Below are positions 12,401-21,162 of a DNA stretch of 64,000 nucleotides, in pieces. This DNA comes from AP-15 sp963790875 (GTDB lineage Bacteria; Pseudomonadota; Alphaproteobacteria; ATCC43930; CGMCC-115725): contig CAWBQT010000008.1 of assembly GCA_963790875.1 (NCBI GenBank), forward strand, positions 744,001-808,000, written 5' to 3'. The translations under genes were made by a program, and so were the position numbers. The first letter of the stretch is position 1, and every line of letters starts with the position of its first letter. Below the pieces are notes generated by a model, which did not search any database, was not told the DNA's origin, and saw only the letters and a list, made by a program, of their open reading frames with translations.

Positions 12401-12769
12401 CGGCTCGTCGCGATGGGCTTTACGCTGGTCGCGACCGTCGGCACCGCGGCAAGCCTGAGTGCCTCGGGGCTGCCGGTAAGCCGCGTGCACAAAGTGCGCG
12501 AAGGGCGGCCCCATATCGTCGACCAAATGCTGAGCGGCGAAGTCCATTTGGTCTTCAACACGACCGAGGGCAGCCAGGCGATCGCCGACAGCTTCAGCTT
12601 GCGGCGGACTGCGCTGACCAACGGCATTCCCTACTACACAACGGTGGCGGGGGCGCGGGCGGCGGTCCTCGCGATCGAGGCGATGCGCGGCGGGAGCCTT
12701 GAAGTCGCGCCGCTACAATCTTACCTTCTAAAACCCCGAGGCGGCGCCCGTCGCCATCTTTCTCACTAG
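9488..12769 (+). CDS. carB: carbamoyl-phosphate synthase large subunit
   Basis: The 1093-residue synthetase makes carbamoyl phosphate from bicarbonate, ATP and ammonia for pyrimidines and arginine. Two homologous ATP-grasp halves are visible: the first opens with IIGAGPIVIGQACEFDYAG and contains RPSFTLGGTGGG, and the second opens with ILGGGPNRIGQGIEFDYCC and contains RPSYVLGGRAM. A C-terminal MGS-like allosteric domain follows (ending with KAALVEPCCRLVAMGF and onward). Its ATG overlaps the corrected carA stop by eight bases, indicating translational coupling. Length is normal and no frame break is seen. Confidence 0.97.
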   Translation: MPKRTDLETILIIGAGPIVIGQACEFDYAGTQACKALKNEGYRVVLVNSNPATIMTDPELADATYIEPITPQMVAKIIARERPDALLATMGGQTALNAAMALARDGTLARCGVAMIGANEAAIAKAEDRQLFRQAMDRIGLVSPQSRLVGSVEEAFAALDVVGLPAIIRPSFTLGGTGGGVAYNALEFEEVVRGGLRASPAHAVLIEESVLGWKEYEMEVVRDRADNAIIVCSIENIDPMGVHTGDSVCVAPALTLTDKEYQQMRSAAIAVLREIGVDTGGSNVQFAVNPEDGRLVVIEMNPRVSRSSALASKATGFPIAKVAAKLAVGYTLDELQNEITGTTPASFEPTIDYVVTKMPRFTFEKFPGAEPLLTTSMKSVGEAMAIGRSFAESVQKALRSMETGLSGFDEVAIEGVESAGKEAVKAALARPSPDRLLLIAQAYRHGLTTAEIHAVCRFDPWFLECIAEIVASEMAVQRDGLPAGRGGLLRLKQSGFSDARLAKLAGLDEAAVASRRRGLDLRPVYKRIDTCAGEFPSLTPYMYSSYEGDGFGAAECEADPSDRRKVVILGGGPNRIGQGIEFDYCCVHAAYALREAGIETIMVNCNPETVSTDYDTSDRLYFEPLTAEDVIEIVDVEARRGRLLGVIVQFGGQTPLKLAAALERGQIPILGTSTDMIDLAEDRRRFQGLLQRLGLRQPENGTALTPGEAEAVAGRIGYPVVIRPSYVLGGRAMEIVHAAAGLDRYMRQAVTASGTSPVLIDRYLQNAIEVDVDAVADGEEVVVAGIMEHIEEAGIHSGDSACSLPPYSLARATITQIEQQTIALARALGVVGLMNAQFAVRDDEIYVLEVNPRASRTVPFVAKATGVPIAKIAARVMAGERLAECIEPRAANPSAHVAVKEAVFPFARFPGVDLILGPEMKSTGEVMGIDADFGRAFAKSQLASGTSLPLEGRVFVSVRDGDKAALVEPCCRLVAMGFTLVATVGTAASLSASGLPVSRVHKVREGRPHIVDQMLSGEVHLVFNTTEGSQAIADSFSLRRTALTNGIPYYTTVAGARAAVLAIEAMRGGSLEVAPLQSYLLKPRGGARRHLSH

Positions 12770-12788
12770 CGGTGCGAACCCGGTTTCG

Positions 12789-13262
12789 ATGAATAAAATC
12801 CCGATGACGGCCGAGGGTTTCGAGCGCCTCCGGGAGGAGCTAAAGCACCTGAAAACCATCGACCGGCCGGCCATTATCCGCGCCATAGCCGAGGCGCGCG
12901 ATCATGGCGATCTGGCGGAAAACGCCGAATATCAGGCAGCGCGCGACCGCCAGAGCTTCATCGAGGGCCGGGTGCTCGAACTCGAAGACAAAGTGGCGCG
13001 GGCCGAGGTGATCGACGTCTCGAAACTGTCGGGCTCGGTGATCAAATTCGGAGCTCGCGTCACGTTGGCGGACGAAGAGACCGAAGCGGAGCAGACGTTT
13101 CAAATCGTCGGCGAGGACGAAGCGGACATCAGCCAAGGCCGACTTGCGGTCACCTCGCCGCTGGCGCGCGCGCTGATCGGCAAGGGCAAAGGCGACAGCG
13201 TCGAGGTAACGACGCCGCGCGGCGCTAAATCCTACGAGGTCGTAACGGTCGCGTTTGGCTGA
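12789..13262 (+). CDS. greA: transcription elongation factor GreA
   Basis: Rescues backtracked RNA polymerase by stimulating transcript cleavage. The 157-residue product has the N-terminal coiled coil (MTAEGFERLREELKHLK, then EARDHGDLAENAEYQAARDR, with the acidic DLAENAEY tip that reaches the active site) and the C-terminal FKBP-like domain with ISQGRLAVTSPLARALIGK. It starts 20 bases after carB, a common alphaproteobacterial arrangement, and its end overlaps a convergent ParA-like gene by 31 bases. Confidence 0.96.
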   Translation: MNKIPMTAEGFERLREELKHLKTIDRPAIIRAIAEARDHGDLAENAEYQAARDRQSFIEGRVLELEDKVARAEVIDVSKLSGSVIKFGARVTLADEETEAEQTFQIVGEDEADISQGRLAVTSPLARALIGKGKGDSVEVTTPRGAKSYEVVTVAFG

Positions 13263-13921
13263 CCCTGCGCTTTTATCCGTCGCGTTCGCTCTTTGACGGT
13301 GCGCTCGACGAATTCGAGCAGCGGTTCCCAATCCCCGCAGAGTTCCCGACCCCGCTTCCCTGCGGAAACGTCGAACAGGCTGAGGCCGTTGACGGCGGTA
13401 TCCGGATAGAGCTGGCTGTCGCGCAGCCGCGCCACGATCGGATGGCCGATTTCGCCGAAAAATTTCTCGAGACGCTCGGCGGCGCGAGTGCCGCCGCGCA
13501 TGCGATTGCCAACGACGGCGAGCGGTTTGCGGCCCTTGGCGATCGAGCCGATCATTTCGAGCCGATCGAGAAAGCGTTTGGTTGCAGTCTCGTCGAAGAG
13601 CGATGGCAGCACCGGCAAAACCACCAGATCCGCTGCCCCGACGAGTTCCTTGATGCGTTTGCCGCGCAGCGCAGGCGCGGCGTCGATGACGAGGCACTCG
13701 GTCCGCCGAAGCGGAAGACGGGTCTCTTTGGCCCAGTCGAGCCCGGCGATCGGGGCGGCGCGCGGCGGGCGGCGTGCCAGCCAGGCGAGGCTCGATCGCT
13801 GCCGATCGGCATCGGCGAGCGCCGTGAAATGCCCTGCGGCGGCGAGTGCCGCAGCGAGCTGCGTCGCGATCGTCGTCTTGCCGCAGCCGCCCTTGGCGTT
13901 GGCGACGAGGATTCCCAGCAC
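13232..13921 (-). CDS. ParA/MinD-like P-loop ATPase, orphan
   Basis: A 229-residue deviant-Walker ATPase: LVANAKGGCGKTTIATQLA at the N-terminus with the signature lysine, LADADRQRSSLAWL as the switch region, and ECLVIDAAPALRG as Walker B. Family members position plasmids, chromosomes or protein clusters, but no parB, centromere-like repeat or cargo gene is next to it, so the role is open. The start is GTG at 13921 with a good GGAGGAG site eight bases upstream. Its 3' end overlaps greA on the other strand. ParA-type single-gene homologues are common in alphaproteobacteria. Confidence 0.85.
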   Translation of the reverse strand: MLGILVANAKGGCGKTTIATQLAAALAAAGHFTALADADRQRSSLAWLARRPPRAAPIAGLDWAKETRLPLRRTECLVIDAAPALRGKRIKELVGAADLVVLPVLPSLFDETATKRFLDRLEMIGSIAKGRKPLAVVGNRMRGGTRAAERLEKFFGEIGHPIVARLRDSQLYPDTAVNGLSLFDVSAGKRGRELCGDWEPLLEFVERTVKERTRRIKAQGQPNATVTTS

Positions 13922-14143
13922 GCTTCACTCCTCCGCGCGGTCGCTGTCGATTGACACAAATCGTTCATATCAGTTAATTTTTACAGGACCAAACCTCTGC
14001 AGCCGGTGCGGCCCTTTCGCCGGAAAGGGGTGCGTATTGTCGCTCCTTGTCGGCGAATCGCGCGCGTCGGACGTTCGGGGCAGCAAAGGGGGCGTTCTTT
14101 TGAATTGATACACCGTCGAGCATCGCGCCATCGACCAAGAGTT

Positions 14144-15673
14144 ATGCCCGAGATTGAACTAAAACTTACCGCCGCTCCTGCAGATTTACTTCTAGCAAAA
14201 AGGAAATTGTTGGTATGGGCCGGCCGCGAGCGCGTACCGCGCGCGACGCTGACGAGCGTCTATTATGATACGGCGGATCGTCAACTCAGGCAAAAAGGGC
14301 TGACCTTGCGCGTACGGCAGCAGAACCGTCGGTTTGTGCAGACGCTCAAGACAGAAGGGACGAATACTGCGCTGCCGTTGATGCGGGGAGAGTGGGAAGA
14401 CGCAGTCTCCGGTGCGCTGCCCGACCTGCGTGCGCCAAATAGCGGTGCTCATCTGCCGGAAGCGCTGACCGCATCCGAACTTCACCCGATTTTTTCCACC
14501 ATCGTTCGTCGTGCCGTCATTCCACTGCGGCTGGATGGAACCACCGAAATCGAAGCGGCGGTTGACGAAGGCGAGATCCGCACCGCAGAAGACCGCCATG
14601 GTGAACCGATCTGCGAACTTGAACTCGAGCACAAGCTCGGGGATGCGGCGGCGATTTACGACATAGGGCTGCGTTTGCTCGAAGCCGCTCCGCTGCGCAT
14701 AGAAATGCGCAGCAAAGCCGAGCGAGGCTTCAATCTCGTCGAAGCCGGGACGCCCGAATTGCGGGCGGTAGAAGCCCTGCCGGTCGCGCTTGAGCCCGGA
14801 ATGACCGTGGAGGCGGTACTCCAAAAGTTTGGCTGCGAGTGTCTGGCGATCGTCCTTCGGAACGAGCCCAGCGCCCTCTCCGGCGCAGCCGAGAGCCTGC
14901 ATCAGATGCGGGTCGCGATCCGCCGTCTGCGCGCCGTGTTAAACGCCTTCAAGCGGATCCTTCCGGGTCAACAATACCGCTGGGTCAGCGAGGAACTGAG
15001 GTGGCTGGCGCACGCGCTCGGACCGGCACGAAACTGGGACGTTTTGATCGGCGACGTCCTCGCCTCGGTCACGAGTACGTTGCTCGGTCCGGAGGAGCGC
15101 GCCGCCTTGACCAGCGCCTGCGAAGCGGAGCGGCGCCGGGCGCATCAAGAAGCGGATACTTCGATCCGATCGGCGCATTACACCTCCGCCCTGTTGAAGC
15201 TGCTCCGGTGGTTCACCGCACGCGACTGGCGGGATCAGCCGGTCTCGGAACAATCGGCGCTGCTGATGGCGCCGGTCGGCGAGGTGGCGCCCGGCTTGAT
15301 AGCCCGGCGTTACAAGCAGGTCTCTAAGGCGGTCCGATTTTTTGCCGCGCTCGACACCGCGCAGCGCCACCAAGTCCGGGTCAGGATCAAAAAGCTGCGC
15401 TATACGATCGATTTGTTCGAATCCCTGTTTCCGAAGGATGCCGTAGCGGGATTCGTGAAGCTCCTCAAGCCGCTGCAGGACGAACTGGGTCAGGCAAACG
15501 ACGTCCGAGTGGCCCGCGACCTGATGGTCGACCTGCGGATCAGCGGCAGCAGCGCGATTATCGATCGCGCCGCCGGCATCGTCCTTGGTTGGCATGATCG
15601 CGGTCTCGCCGAGGGCGAGCCCAAATTATTGAAGCGGATTCAAAAGCTCCGCCACGCTAAGCCCTTCTGGTAA
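14144..15673 (+). CDS. CYTH and CHAD domain protein (inorganic triphosphatase-like)
   Basis: About 509 residues from ATG 14144. The N-terminal CYTH domain begins with the diagnostic EIELKL and has VYYDTADRQLRQKGLTLRVR and basic and acidic residues along the tunnel strands, fitting triphosphate or polyphosphate binding. The C-terminal half is a CHAD domain with helical repeats LHQMRVAIRRLRAVLNAFK and RVRIKKLRYTIDLFESLF, which bind polyphosphate in characterised members. A longer frame starts at 14006, but the ExExK motif sits at residue 3 when 14144 is used, as is usual. It likely acts on or senses inorganic polyphosphate; the substrate is inferred from the family. Confidence 0.9.
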   Translation: MPEIELKLTAAPADLLLAKRKLLVWAGRERVPRATLTSVYYDTADRQLRQKGLTLRVRQQNRRFVQTLKTEGTNTALPLMRGEWEDAVSGALPDLRAPNSGAHLPEALTASELHPIFSTIVRRAVIPLRLDGTTEIEAAVDEGEIRTAEDRHGEPICELELEHKLGDAAAIYDIGLRLLEAAPLRIEMRSKAERGFNLVEAGTPELRAVEALPVALEPGMTVEAVLQKFGCECLAIVLRNEPSALSGAAESLHQMRVAIRRLRAVLNAFKRILPGQQYRWVSEELRWLAHALGPARNWDVLIGDVLASVTSTLLGPEERAALTSACEAERRRAHQEADTSIRSAHYTSALLKLLRWFTARDWRDQPVSEQSALLMAPVGEVAPGLIARRYKQVSKAVRFFAALDTAQRHQVRVRIKKLRYTIDLFESLFPKDAVAGFVKLLKPLQDELGQANDVRVARDLMVDLRISGSSAIIDRAAGIVLGWHDRGLAEGEPKLLKRIQKLRHAKPFW

Positions 15674-15732
15674 CGCCGCTGCTGACGCCGTCGGTCGGCT
15701 CGAACGGGGCCAACCCGCCTGTCGCGAACCGC

Positions 15733-16263
15733 TCAGCCCGCGTATGACGAGCTGCGTGCGCTGTCGCCGGGCTCGTTGCCGATTTCGGCTGGGTCGACGA
15801 TCGGAAATCCCGGCGCGAGCTTTGAGACCCGAAGCGCCAGCGCCGATTTGACGTGGTTCACATTCGCCGCCGAGGTCAGCTTGGTGCTGAGGAATCTCTG
15901 ATAACTATCCCAATCCGCCGCGACGATTTTCAGCAGAAAATCGGTTTCCCCAGCCAGCATGTGAGCTTCGCGGACTTCCGGCCAGCCGGCGATCAGCCGT
16001 TCGAAGGCGATCAGGTCGGCTTCGGCCTGGCTCGACAGCCCGACCTGGGCGAACACGACGATCCCGAAGCCTAGCGGCGCAGGCGCGAGATCGGCGTGAT
16101 AACCGCGAATGACGCCCGCGGCTTCAAGCGCACGCACCCGCCGTAGACAGGGCGGGGCGGAAATGCCGGCACGGCGCGCGAGTTCCACATTCGAAATGCG
16201 CCCCTCCGCCTGCAACTCCCGCAATATGCGCCGATCGACACGGTCGAGTTTGGTCCGCCGCAT
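15733..16263 (-). CDS. Lrp/AsnC family transcriptional regulator
   Basis: A 176-residue feast/famine regulator. The N-terminal helix-turn-helix reads LDRVDRRILRELQAEGRISNVELARRAGIS, with its recognition part RVRALEAAGVIRGYHADL. The C-terminal RAM domain includes EVREAHMLAGETDFLLKIVA, where amino acids are sensed in family members. It is divergent from the PAP2 gene across 275 bases, so it may control that gene or itself. An Lrp gene near trxB is common in this class, but here several genes intervene. The effector is unknown. Confidence 0.93.
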   Translation of the reverse strand: MRRTKLDRVDRRILRELQAEGRISNVELARRAGISAPPCLRRVRALEAAGVIRGYHADLAPAPLGFGIVVFAQVGLSSQAEADLIAFERLIAGWPEVREAHMLAGETDFLLKIVAADWDSYQRFLSTKLTSAANVNHVKSALALRVSKLAPGFPIVDPAEIGNEPGDSARSSSYAG

Positions 16264-16538
16264 CTTTCATTCTCCGCTCCGGCCGTCGATCATAAGAGCC
16301 TCGAGCGCCGCGCGCAATTTTGTTGCGTCGCGAAGGGCTGCCTTGCCGGCGCCCCACGATTTCCGTAAATCGGCAAGATGACTTCCGATCCTGCAATCGC
16401 GAGCGCCGGCGCGAAGCTCTATTCCGCCCGCCGATGTTGCGGCCGGATCGAATGCTGGGCCCGCCCGGCGGCGGACGGCACGGGCCTCGCCGGGGCGGCT
16501 CTGGGTGTCTGGTGGCGGCCCGATCACCGACCGCCGCG

Positions 16539-18020
16539 ATGAAAGCTACGGTTGCTTTCCTTGGCACATTTGCCTTGACCCTGGCCCTGTTCCTGCTGGT
16601 GCCGCAAATCGATCTGCTGACTAGCGGGCTGTTCTATTCGCCGCACCGCGGCTTCTTTCTGGCGAAATGGCCCCCGGTCGAATTACTATACCATTCCGTT
16701 CGGTGGCTTTCCTGGAGCATTGTTGTCGTCGTCGGATTCGGTTCGGTATGGCTGTTTCTGGTCGAGCGGCCGCTGCGGCGGCTCGACCGCAAGATGTTGT
16801 GCTTCCTTGCCCTGTCGACGGCTTTGGGGCCGGGACTGATCGTCAACACCCTCCTGAAGGATCATTGGGGACGCGCTCGGCCGACGCAGGTCGAAGCGTT
16901 CGGCGGTACCCGTCATTTCACCCCGGCACCGCTGCCGGCAGCGGAATGTGTAACCAACTGCTCCTTCCCGTCGGGTCATGCGGCGCTGGGCTTTTCGCTT
17001 GTCGCCTTTGTCTTTCTGTTGCCGGCGGGTGCTCCGCGACGCCGTGGTTTCGGCGCAGCGCTCGGCCTCGGCGCGCTGATCGGGTTCGCGCGCATCGCCC
17101 AAGGAGCGCACTTTCTGTCGGATGTCGCCTATGCCGGGTTGATTGTTTTCGCTACGACCGCGCTGTTGCACTGGTGGATTGTCGAGCAGGATGGTCTTGC
17201 CGCACCGGCGCTCCGGAGATTTTACGGTGCGGCCTGTCGCGGGACGAGGTTCGCTTGGCTGGCGGCTCGCCGCATCGGGGGATCGTCGGTGGCCCGCCTC
17301 GGATTGGGAACCGCGGCCGTGGCGATCCTCGTTACGACATCGATCGCGAACTGGGACCGGCCGCTCGCGGTCTTCTGCCACGCCCAAGGCCCGGGAGTCC
17401 GCGCGCTGTTCGATCTGACCGGGCGGCTCGGCCTCGCCTATGGCTGGTTGACCGTCTTTGGCGTCGCCTTTGTCGCGCTGCACTGGGGCGGGAAGCTGCC
17501 GCGCCTGCTGCCTTTCGAACGGCGGTTGCGGGCATGGTCGCCGATCCCGTCCTTCCTGTTCGCGTCGATCGCTGCTGCGGGCGTCGCCGCCGATGTGCTG
17601 AAAGTCGTCTTCGGCCGAACCAGACCGAAATTGCTGTTCAGGGCAGACCTTTACGGCTTCACCTGGTTCAGCTGGCACGCCGACCATTGGTCCTTCCCGT
17701 CGGGCCACGCCGCGACGATTGTTTCGCTGATGACGGCGCTTTGGTGCCTGTGGCCAAGCCATGTTCTGTTTTACATCGCGGGTGGGATGCTCATCGCGGC
17801 GAGCCGGATTGTCGTCGGCGCGCATTTCCTCAGCGATACGATCGCGGGTGCCTGGCTCGCCGTCTTGACGACCCGCGGCGTCACATGGCTGTTCGCGAGG
17901 GGCGCCATCGATCTCGTCACCGCGCGACATGACCAATTGCCGTCGGCTCGGGTATTGCCCTGGCCTTGCAGACGCCTTGGCGGCCTTGCCGCGATGCGCG
18001 GCCGCCGCGATTGCGAATGA
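16539..18020 (+). CDS. membrane phosphatase with two PAP2 domains in tandem
   Basis: About 493 residues from ATG 16539. Two complete PAP2 (acid phosphatase) active sites occur in one chain. The first has KDHWGRARP, SFPSGHAALGFS and RIAQGAHFLSD. The second has KVVFGRTRP, SFPSGHAATIVS and SRIVVGAHFLSD. Each half is surrounded by hydrophobic helices, and the first begins with a leader-like helix (FLGTFALTLALFLLV). PAP2 enzymes remove phosphate from lipid phosphates such as undecaprenyl pyrophosphate, phosphatidate or lipid A; the substrate here cannot be told. Most homologues have a single domain, so this looks like a duplication-fusion. A longer frame opens at 16320 but its N-terminus is not membrane-like. 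Confidence 0.88.
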   Translation: MKATVAFLGTFALTLALFLLVPQIDLLTSGLFYSPHRGFFLAKWPPVELLYHSVRWLSWSIVVVVGFGSVWLFLVERPLRRLDRKMLCFLALSTALGPGLIVNTLLKDHWGRARPTQVEAFGGTRHFTPAPLPAAECVTNCSFPSGHAALGFSLVAFVFLLPAGAPRRRGFGAALGLGALIGFARIAQGAHFLSDVAYAGLIVFATTALLHWWIVEQDGLAAPALRRFYGAACRGTRFAWLAARRIGGSSVARLGLGTAAVAILVTTSIANWDRPLAVFCHAQGPGVRALFDLTGRLGLAYGWLTVFGVAFVALHWGGKLPRLLPFERRLRAWSPIPSFLFASIAAAGVAADVLKVVFGRTRPKLLFRADLYGFTWFSWHADHWSFPSGHAATIVSLMTALWCLWPSHVLFYIAGGMLIAASRIVVGAHFLSDTIAGAWLAVLTTRGVTWLFARGAIDLVTARHDQLPSARVLPWPCRRLGGLAAMRGRRDCE

Positions 18021-18073
18021 GCCGGGCGGCCCGCTTGCACGCCGGCAAAAGGCTGTAGTATCGGCTCAACACG

Positions 18074-19984
18074 ATGGCGCTGCGGATCGACACCTTCGAC
18101 AATGCAAGCGGCGGAAACACCCTTTACAAGGCGCTGACCCATCCGCACGCCGTCGGTGCGGCGCGCCGATTATTGGCGGCGCTCACCGGTGGCGGTCCGG
18201 TGGCGATCTATGATCCGGGTGGTGCCGCGGCGGGCTTTGATGCGGTTTTCGGCCTGGCCGGCCTCGAAATCGCCGGCGTCTACGTTCAGGAAGTCGCGCG
18301 AATCGGCACTGAGCTGCTCGGCCGCGCCGCCGAACCGGTGACCGAGCTTGTCCACTCGAGCGGACGTACGGTCTTCCTCACGGCGTTCGACACCGAGCGC
18401 ACGATCGCGCAATTGCAACTGCTGCTCCCCGCCGGTGCCGAAATTTTCAGCCTCGATGCGATGCGCATCCCGGACGACCGGCTGACCAATCCGCGCCGCT
18501 ACCTCGATCCGTTGAATTTCGCGACGAATTTCGCCTTTTTTCGCGACGCGGAAGGGCTGCATACGCGCCTCTCGACCGTCAATTATTGGTCGGGCTACGG
18601 TGGCGGCACCGTCGCCTGCTGGCTGAGCCTGTTCGACGGCGACGGCGAACTCCTCGCCGAATGGTGCGAACGCTGCGCGCCGGCCGGCGCGATCATCCTC
18701 GACAGCCGCGAGATCCGGGCCCGTATGCGGCTTCCCGAATTCGCCGGCCAGCTGTTTTTGCACATCGTGGGCGCGGCGGGGCATGACGTGGTCAAATACG
18801 CGCTCGACACTTTTGGCGATGACCTGGGCAGCGGCGCCGGAATATCCGCGACCCACGACGCAAATTCCTGGCCGGCGGACCGCTATGCCGGTCTACCGGC
18901 GCCGGCGCCCGGCGAGCAGGTCCTGCTTTGGGTGCAAAACAGCCATCCGGTGCCGATTCCGCCTGGCGAAGTTGCACTCGGCCCGATGGGCGAGGGACGA
19001 TCCGCACCGATCCTCGAACCGATTGCCCCCTTTGCCAGCCGGGCCGTCGATCTCGCCCGATGGCTTCCAAATCTTGCCTGGCCGCGACAGATCGAACTGC
19101 ATGCCGGCAAGCACATGGTGCGGCCACGCTACGAGATCATCGAACACGGCCGACGCCGCATTGCCCACGTCAATGTCGAGCGCGAGGATCTCAAACCCGA
19201 TCCTGAGCTCTCCCGACTCGGCGAGTTTCTCGGCAAAGGGTACCTGCTGCCGGCGCCGATCCTGCCGCTATCGGAGTGGCGCACGGTCGTTCTGCCGACG
19301 CCGATGGCTGCCTGCCAGACCGAGTTGCCGATCGCCGCCGTCGTCTATGATCGCGAGGGGGCGGAGATTCTGCGCCATCGATTTGGCAGGCTGCCACGCG
19401 GCCACGCAACGGCTCTCGATCTCGACGAACTGGCCGGCATCGATGCGCTGCGCAACGGTTACGGACACATCGAGCTGATTTACGACTTTTCCGCCGGCGG
19501 CGAGGCCGACGGCTGGCTGCACGCCATTTTCCGCTACCGCCGGCGCAAGACCGGCCACACCGCCGAAACCAGCTTTGGCGCGCACCTGTTCAACACGGTT
19601 TTGACTTATCGGGACGAGCCGCAATCCTATTCCGGACGACCGCCGGGGTTGACGACCCGGCTGTACCTCAGGCTCGGCGATGACTGCCATGACACGTTAT
19701 GCCAGCTGATCTACCCGGCCTCGCGTCCTTGGCGGGCGACGAGTGCGACGGAAATCATCCTCTACGATCAAGCCGGAAGCGAGCAAGCACGGGCGAATTG
19801 CGCGATCCCCTGCTCCGGTTCGCGGCTGTGGCGCTATCGCGACCTGTTCGATACGGCAACGCGCGCTCGCGCCGGGGCGGGCGCCTATGCGCTGGTGCGA
19901 GACACCACCTGCCGGTTGTTCGGCTATCATGCCCTCGTCGACGGCGGCGGTGCCTTCAGCCTCGACCACATGTTCGGCTTTTAG
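18074..19984 (+). CDS. large protein of unknown function
   Basis: A 636-residue frame with host-like codon use and no signal peptide or membrane helix. I do not recognise the family. The first 230 residues contain a small-residue-rich segment (GGGPVAIYDPGGAAAG) and an acidic/hydrophobic alternation resembling a Rossmann-like fold; the rest is rich in aromatic and beta-type sequence with repeated proline turns (LPAPAPGEQVLLWVQNSHPVPIPPGEV). It starts 53 bases after the PAP2 gene and ends about 160 bases before trxB, so it may share the PAP2 transcript. The length and absence of stops argue that it is a real gene; no function is proposed. Confidence 0.75.
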   Translation: MALRIDTFDNASGGNTLYKALTHPHAVGAARRLLAALTGGGPVAIYDPGGAAAGFDAVFGLAGLEIAGVYVQEVARIGTELLGRAAEPVTELVHSSGRTVFLTAFDTERTIAQLQLLLPAGAEIFSLDAMRIPDDRLTNPRRYLDPLNFATNFAFFRDAEGLHTRLSTVNYWSGYGGGTVACWLSLFDGDGELLAEWCERCAPAGAIILDSREIRARMRLPEFAGQLFLHIVGAAGHDVVKYALDTFGDDLGSGAGISATHDANSWPADRYAGLPAPAPGEQVLLWVQNSHPVPIPPGEVALGPMGEGRSAPILEPIAPFASRAVDLARWLPNLAWPRQIELHAGKHMVRPRYEIIEHGRRRIAHVNVEREDLKPDPELSRLGEFLGKGYLLPAPILPLSEWRTVVLPTPMAACQTELPIAAVVYDREGAEILRHRFGRLPRGHATALDLDELAGIDALRNGYGHIELIYDFSAGGEADGWLHAIFRYRRRKTGHTAETSFGAHLFNTVLTYRDEPQSYSGRPPGLTTRLYLRLGDDCHDTLCQLIYPASRPWRATSATEIILYDQAGSEQARANCAIPCSGSRLWRYRDLFDTATRARAGAGAYALVRDTTCRLFGYHALVDGGGAFSLDHMFGF

Positions 19985-20143
19985 GGCGACCCGTTCGGAA
20001 CACTCGGTCCGCGAGTGCTTCGAAACTGGATTTTCCTGTTCCGCGAGCGGGAAACCGACGGTGTTGAACCACCGGCTGCAGCAGGTTCCGTTGCGCCGCA
20101 AAAGAATGATATATTGTGCTGTCCGATTCAACGGGATCGCGCA

Positions 20144-21115
20144 ATGCCGCAACGTCACCACAGCAAAGTGCTGATCATCGGCGCCGGCCCGGCTGGCTAT
20201 ACTGCGGCGATCTACGCAGCTCGCGCCAATCTGGAACCGCTTCTTGTCGCTGGCTTGCAGCCCGGCGGGCAATTGACGATTACGACGGACGTCGAGAACT
20301 ACCCTGGCTTTGCCGAGGTCGTGCAGGGCCCGTGGCTCATGGATCAGATGCAGCGACAGGCGGAACACGTCGGCACCAGGGTCTTCGACGACGTCATCAC
20401 TGCGGTCGATCTGGGCCGGCGGCCGTTTGCCGCGATCGGCGATTCGGGCGACATCTATTGCGGCGAGACGTTGATCCTCGCCACCGGCGCCCAGGCGCGC
20501 TGGCTCGGCCTGCCGAGCGAGGAGAGGTTCCGCGGCTTTGGCGTCTCGGCCTGCGCGACATGCGACGGGTTCTTCTTCCGGGGCAAGGAGGTCGTCGTCG
20601 TCGGCGGGGGCAACGCGGCAGTCGAAGAAGCCCTCTATCTGACGCACCACGCTCGGCGGGTCACCCTCGTCCATCGCCGCGACGCGTTGCGGGCGGAAAA
20701 AATCCTGCAGGACCGGCTGTTCCACAATCCCAAGATCGAGGTGATTTGGGACAGTGTAGTCGACGAGGTCCTTGGTCAGGCCGAGCCGCCTGGTGTCACC
20801 GGCATCCGGCTGCGGAACGTCCGCACCGGAGTCCCTCGCGAATTTGGCTGCGACGGCGTCTTCATCGCGATCGGGCACACGCCGGTAACCGGTTTGGTTG
20901 CCGGGCAATTGCCGCTCGACCCCGAGGGTTACGTCATCACGCGGCCCAATTCGACCGAAACCGGCACCCCAGGAGTCTTCGCCGCCGGCGACGTCAAGGA
21001 CAAGATCTTTCGTCAAGCGGTGACCGCCGCGGGAATGGGTTGCATGGCAGCGCTTGAAGCCGAGAAGTTTCTTGCGCTGCGATCGGCGGACCCTGTCATG
21101 CGCGCGGCCGAATAG
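20144..21115 (+). CDS. trxB: thioredoxin-disulfide reductase
   Basis: FAD- and NADPH-dependent enzyme that keeps thioredoxin reduced. The 323-residue product from ATG 20144 has the FAD motif VLIIGAGPAGYTAAIYAARA, the redox-active ACATCDGFFFRG (CATC pair), the NADPH-binding VVVVGGGNAAVEEALYLTHH with HRRDALRAEK, and the C-terminal FAD contact TPGVFAAGDVKDK followed by RQAVTAAGMGCMAALEAE. An upstream extension of the frame to 20015 is not part of the family. It is followed 47 bases later by a LysR-type gene, a recurrent alphaproteobacterial pairing. Confidence 0.96.
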   Translation: MPQRHHSKVLIIGAGPAGYTAAIYAARANLEPLLVAGLQPGGQLTITTDVENYPGFAEVVQGPWLMDQMQRQAEHVGTRVFDDVITAVDLGRRPFAAIGDSGDIYCGETLILATGAQARWLGLPSEERFRGFGVSACATCDGFFFRGKEVVVVGGGNAAVEEALYLTHHARRVTLVHRRDALRAEKILQDRLFHNPKIEVIWDSVVDEVLGQAEPPGVTGIRLRNVRTGVPREFGCDGVFIAIGHTPVTGLVAGQLPLDPEGYVITRPNSTETGTPGVFAAGDVKDKIFRQAVTAAGMGCMAALEAEKFLALRSADPVMRAAE

Positions 21116-21162
21116 AGCGGGGTGTCCGCCGCTTGGCGACAGCGGCAGCCGGGGAAGTGACG

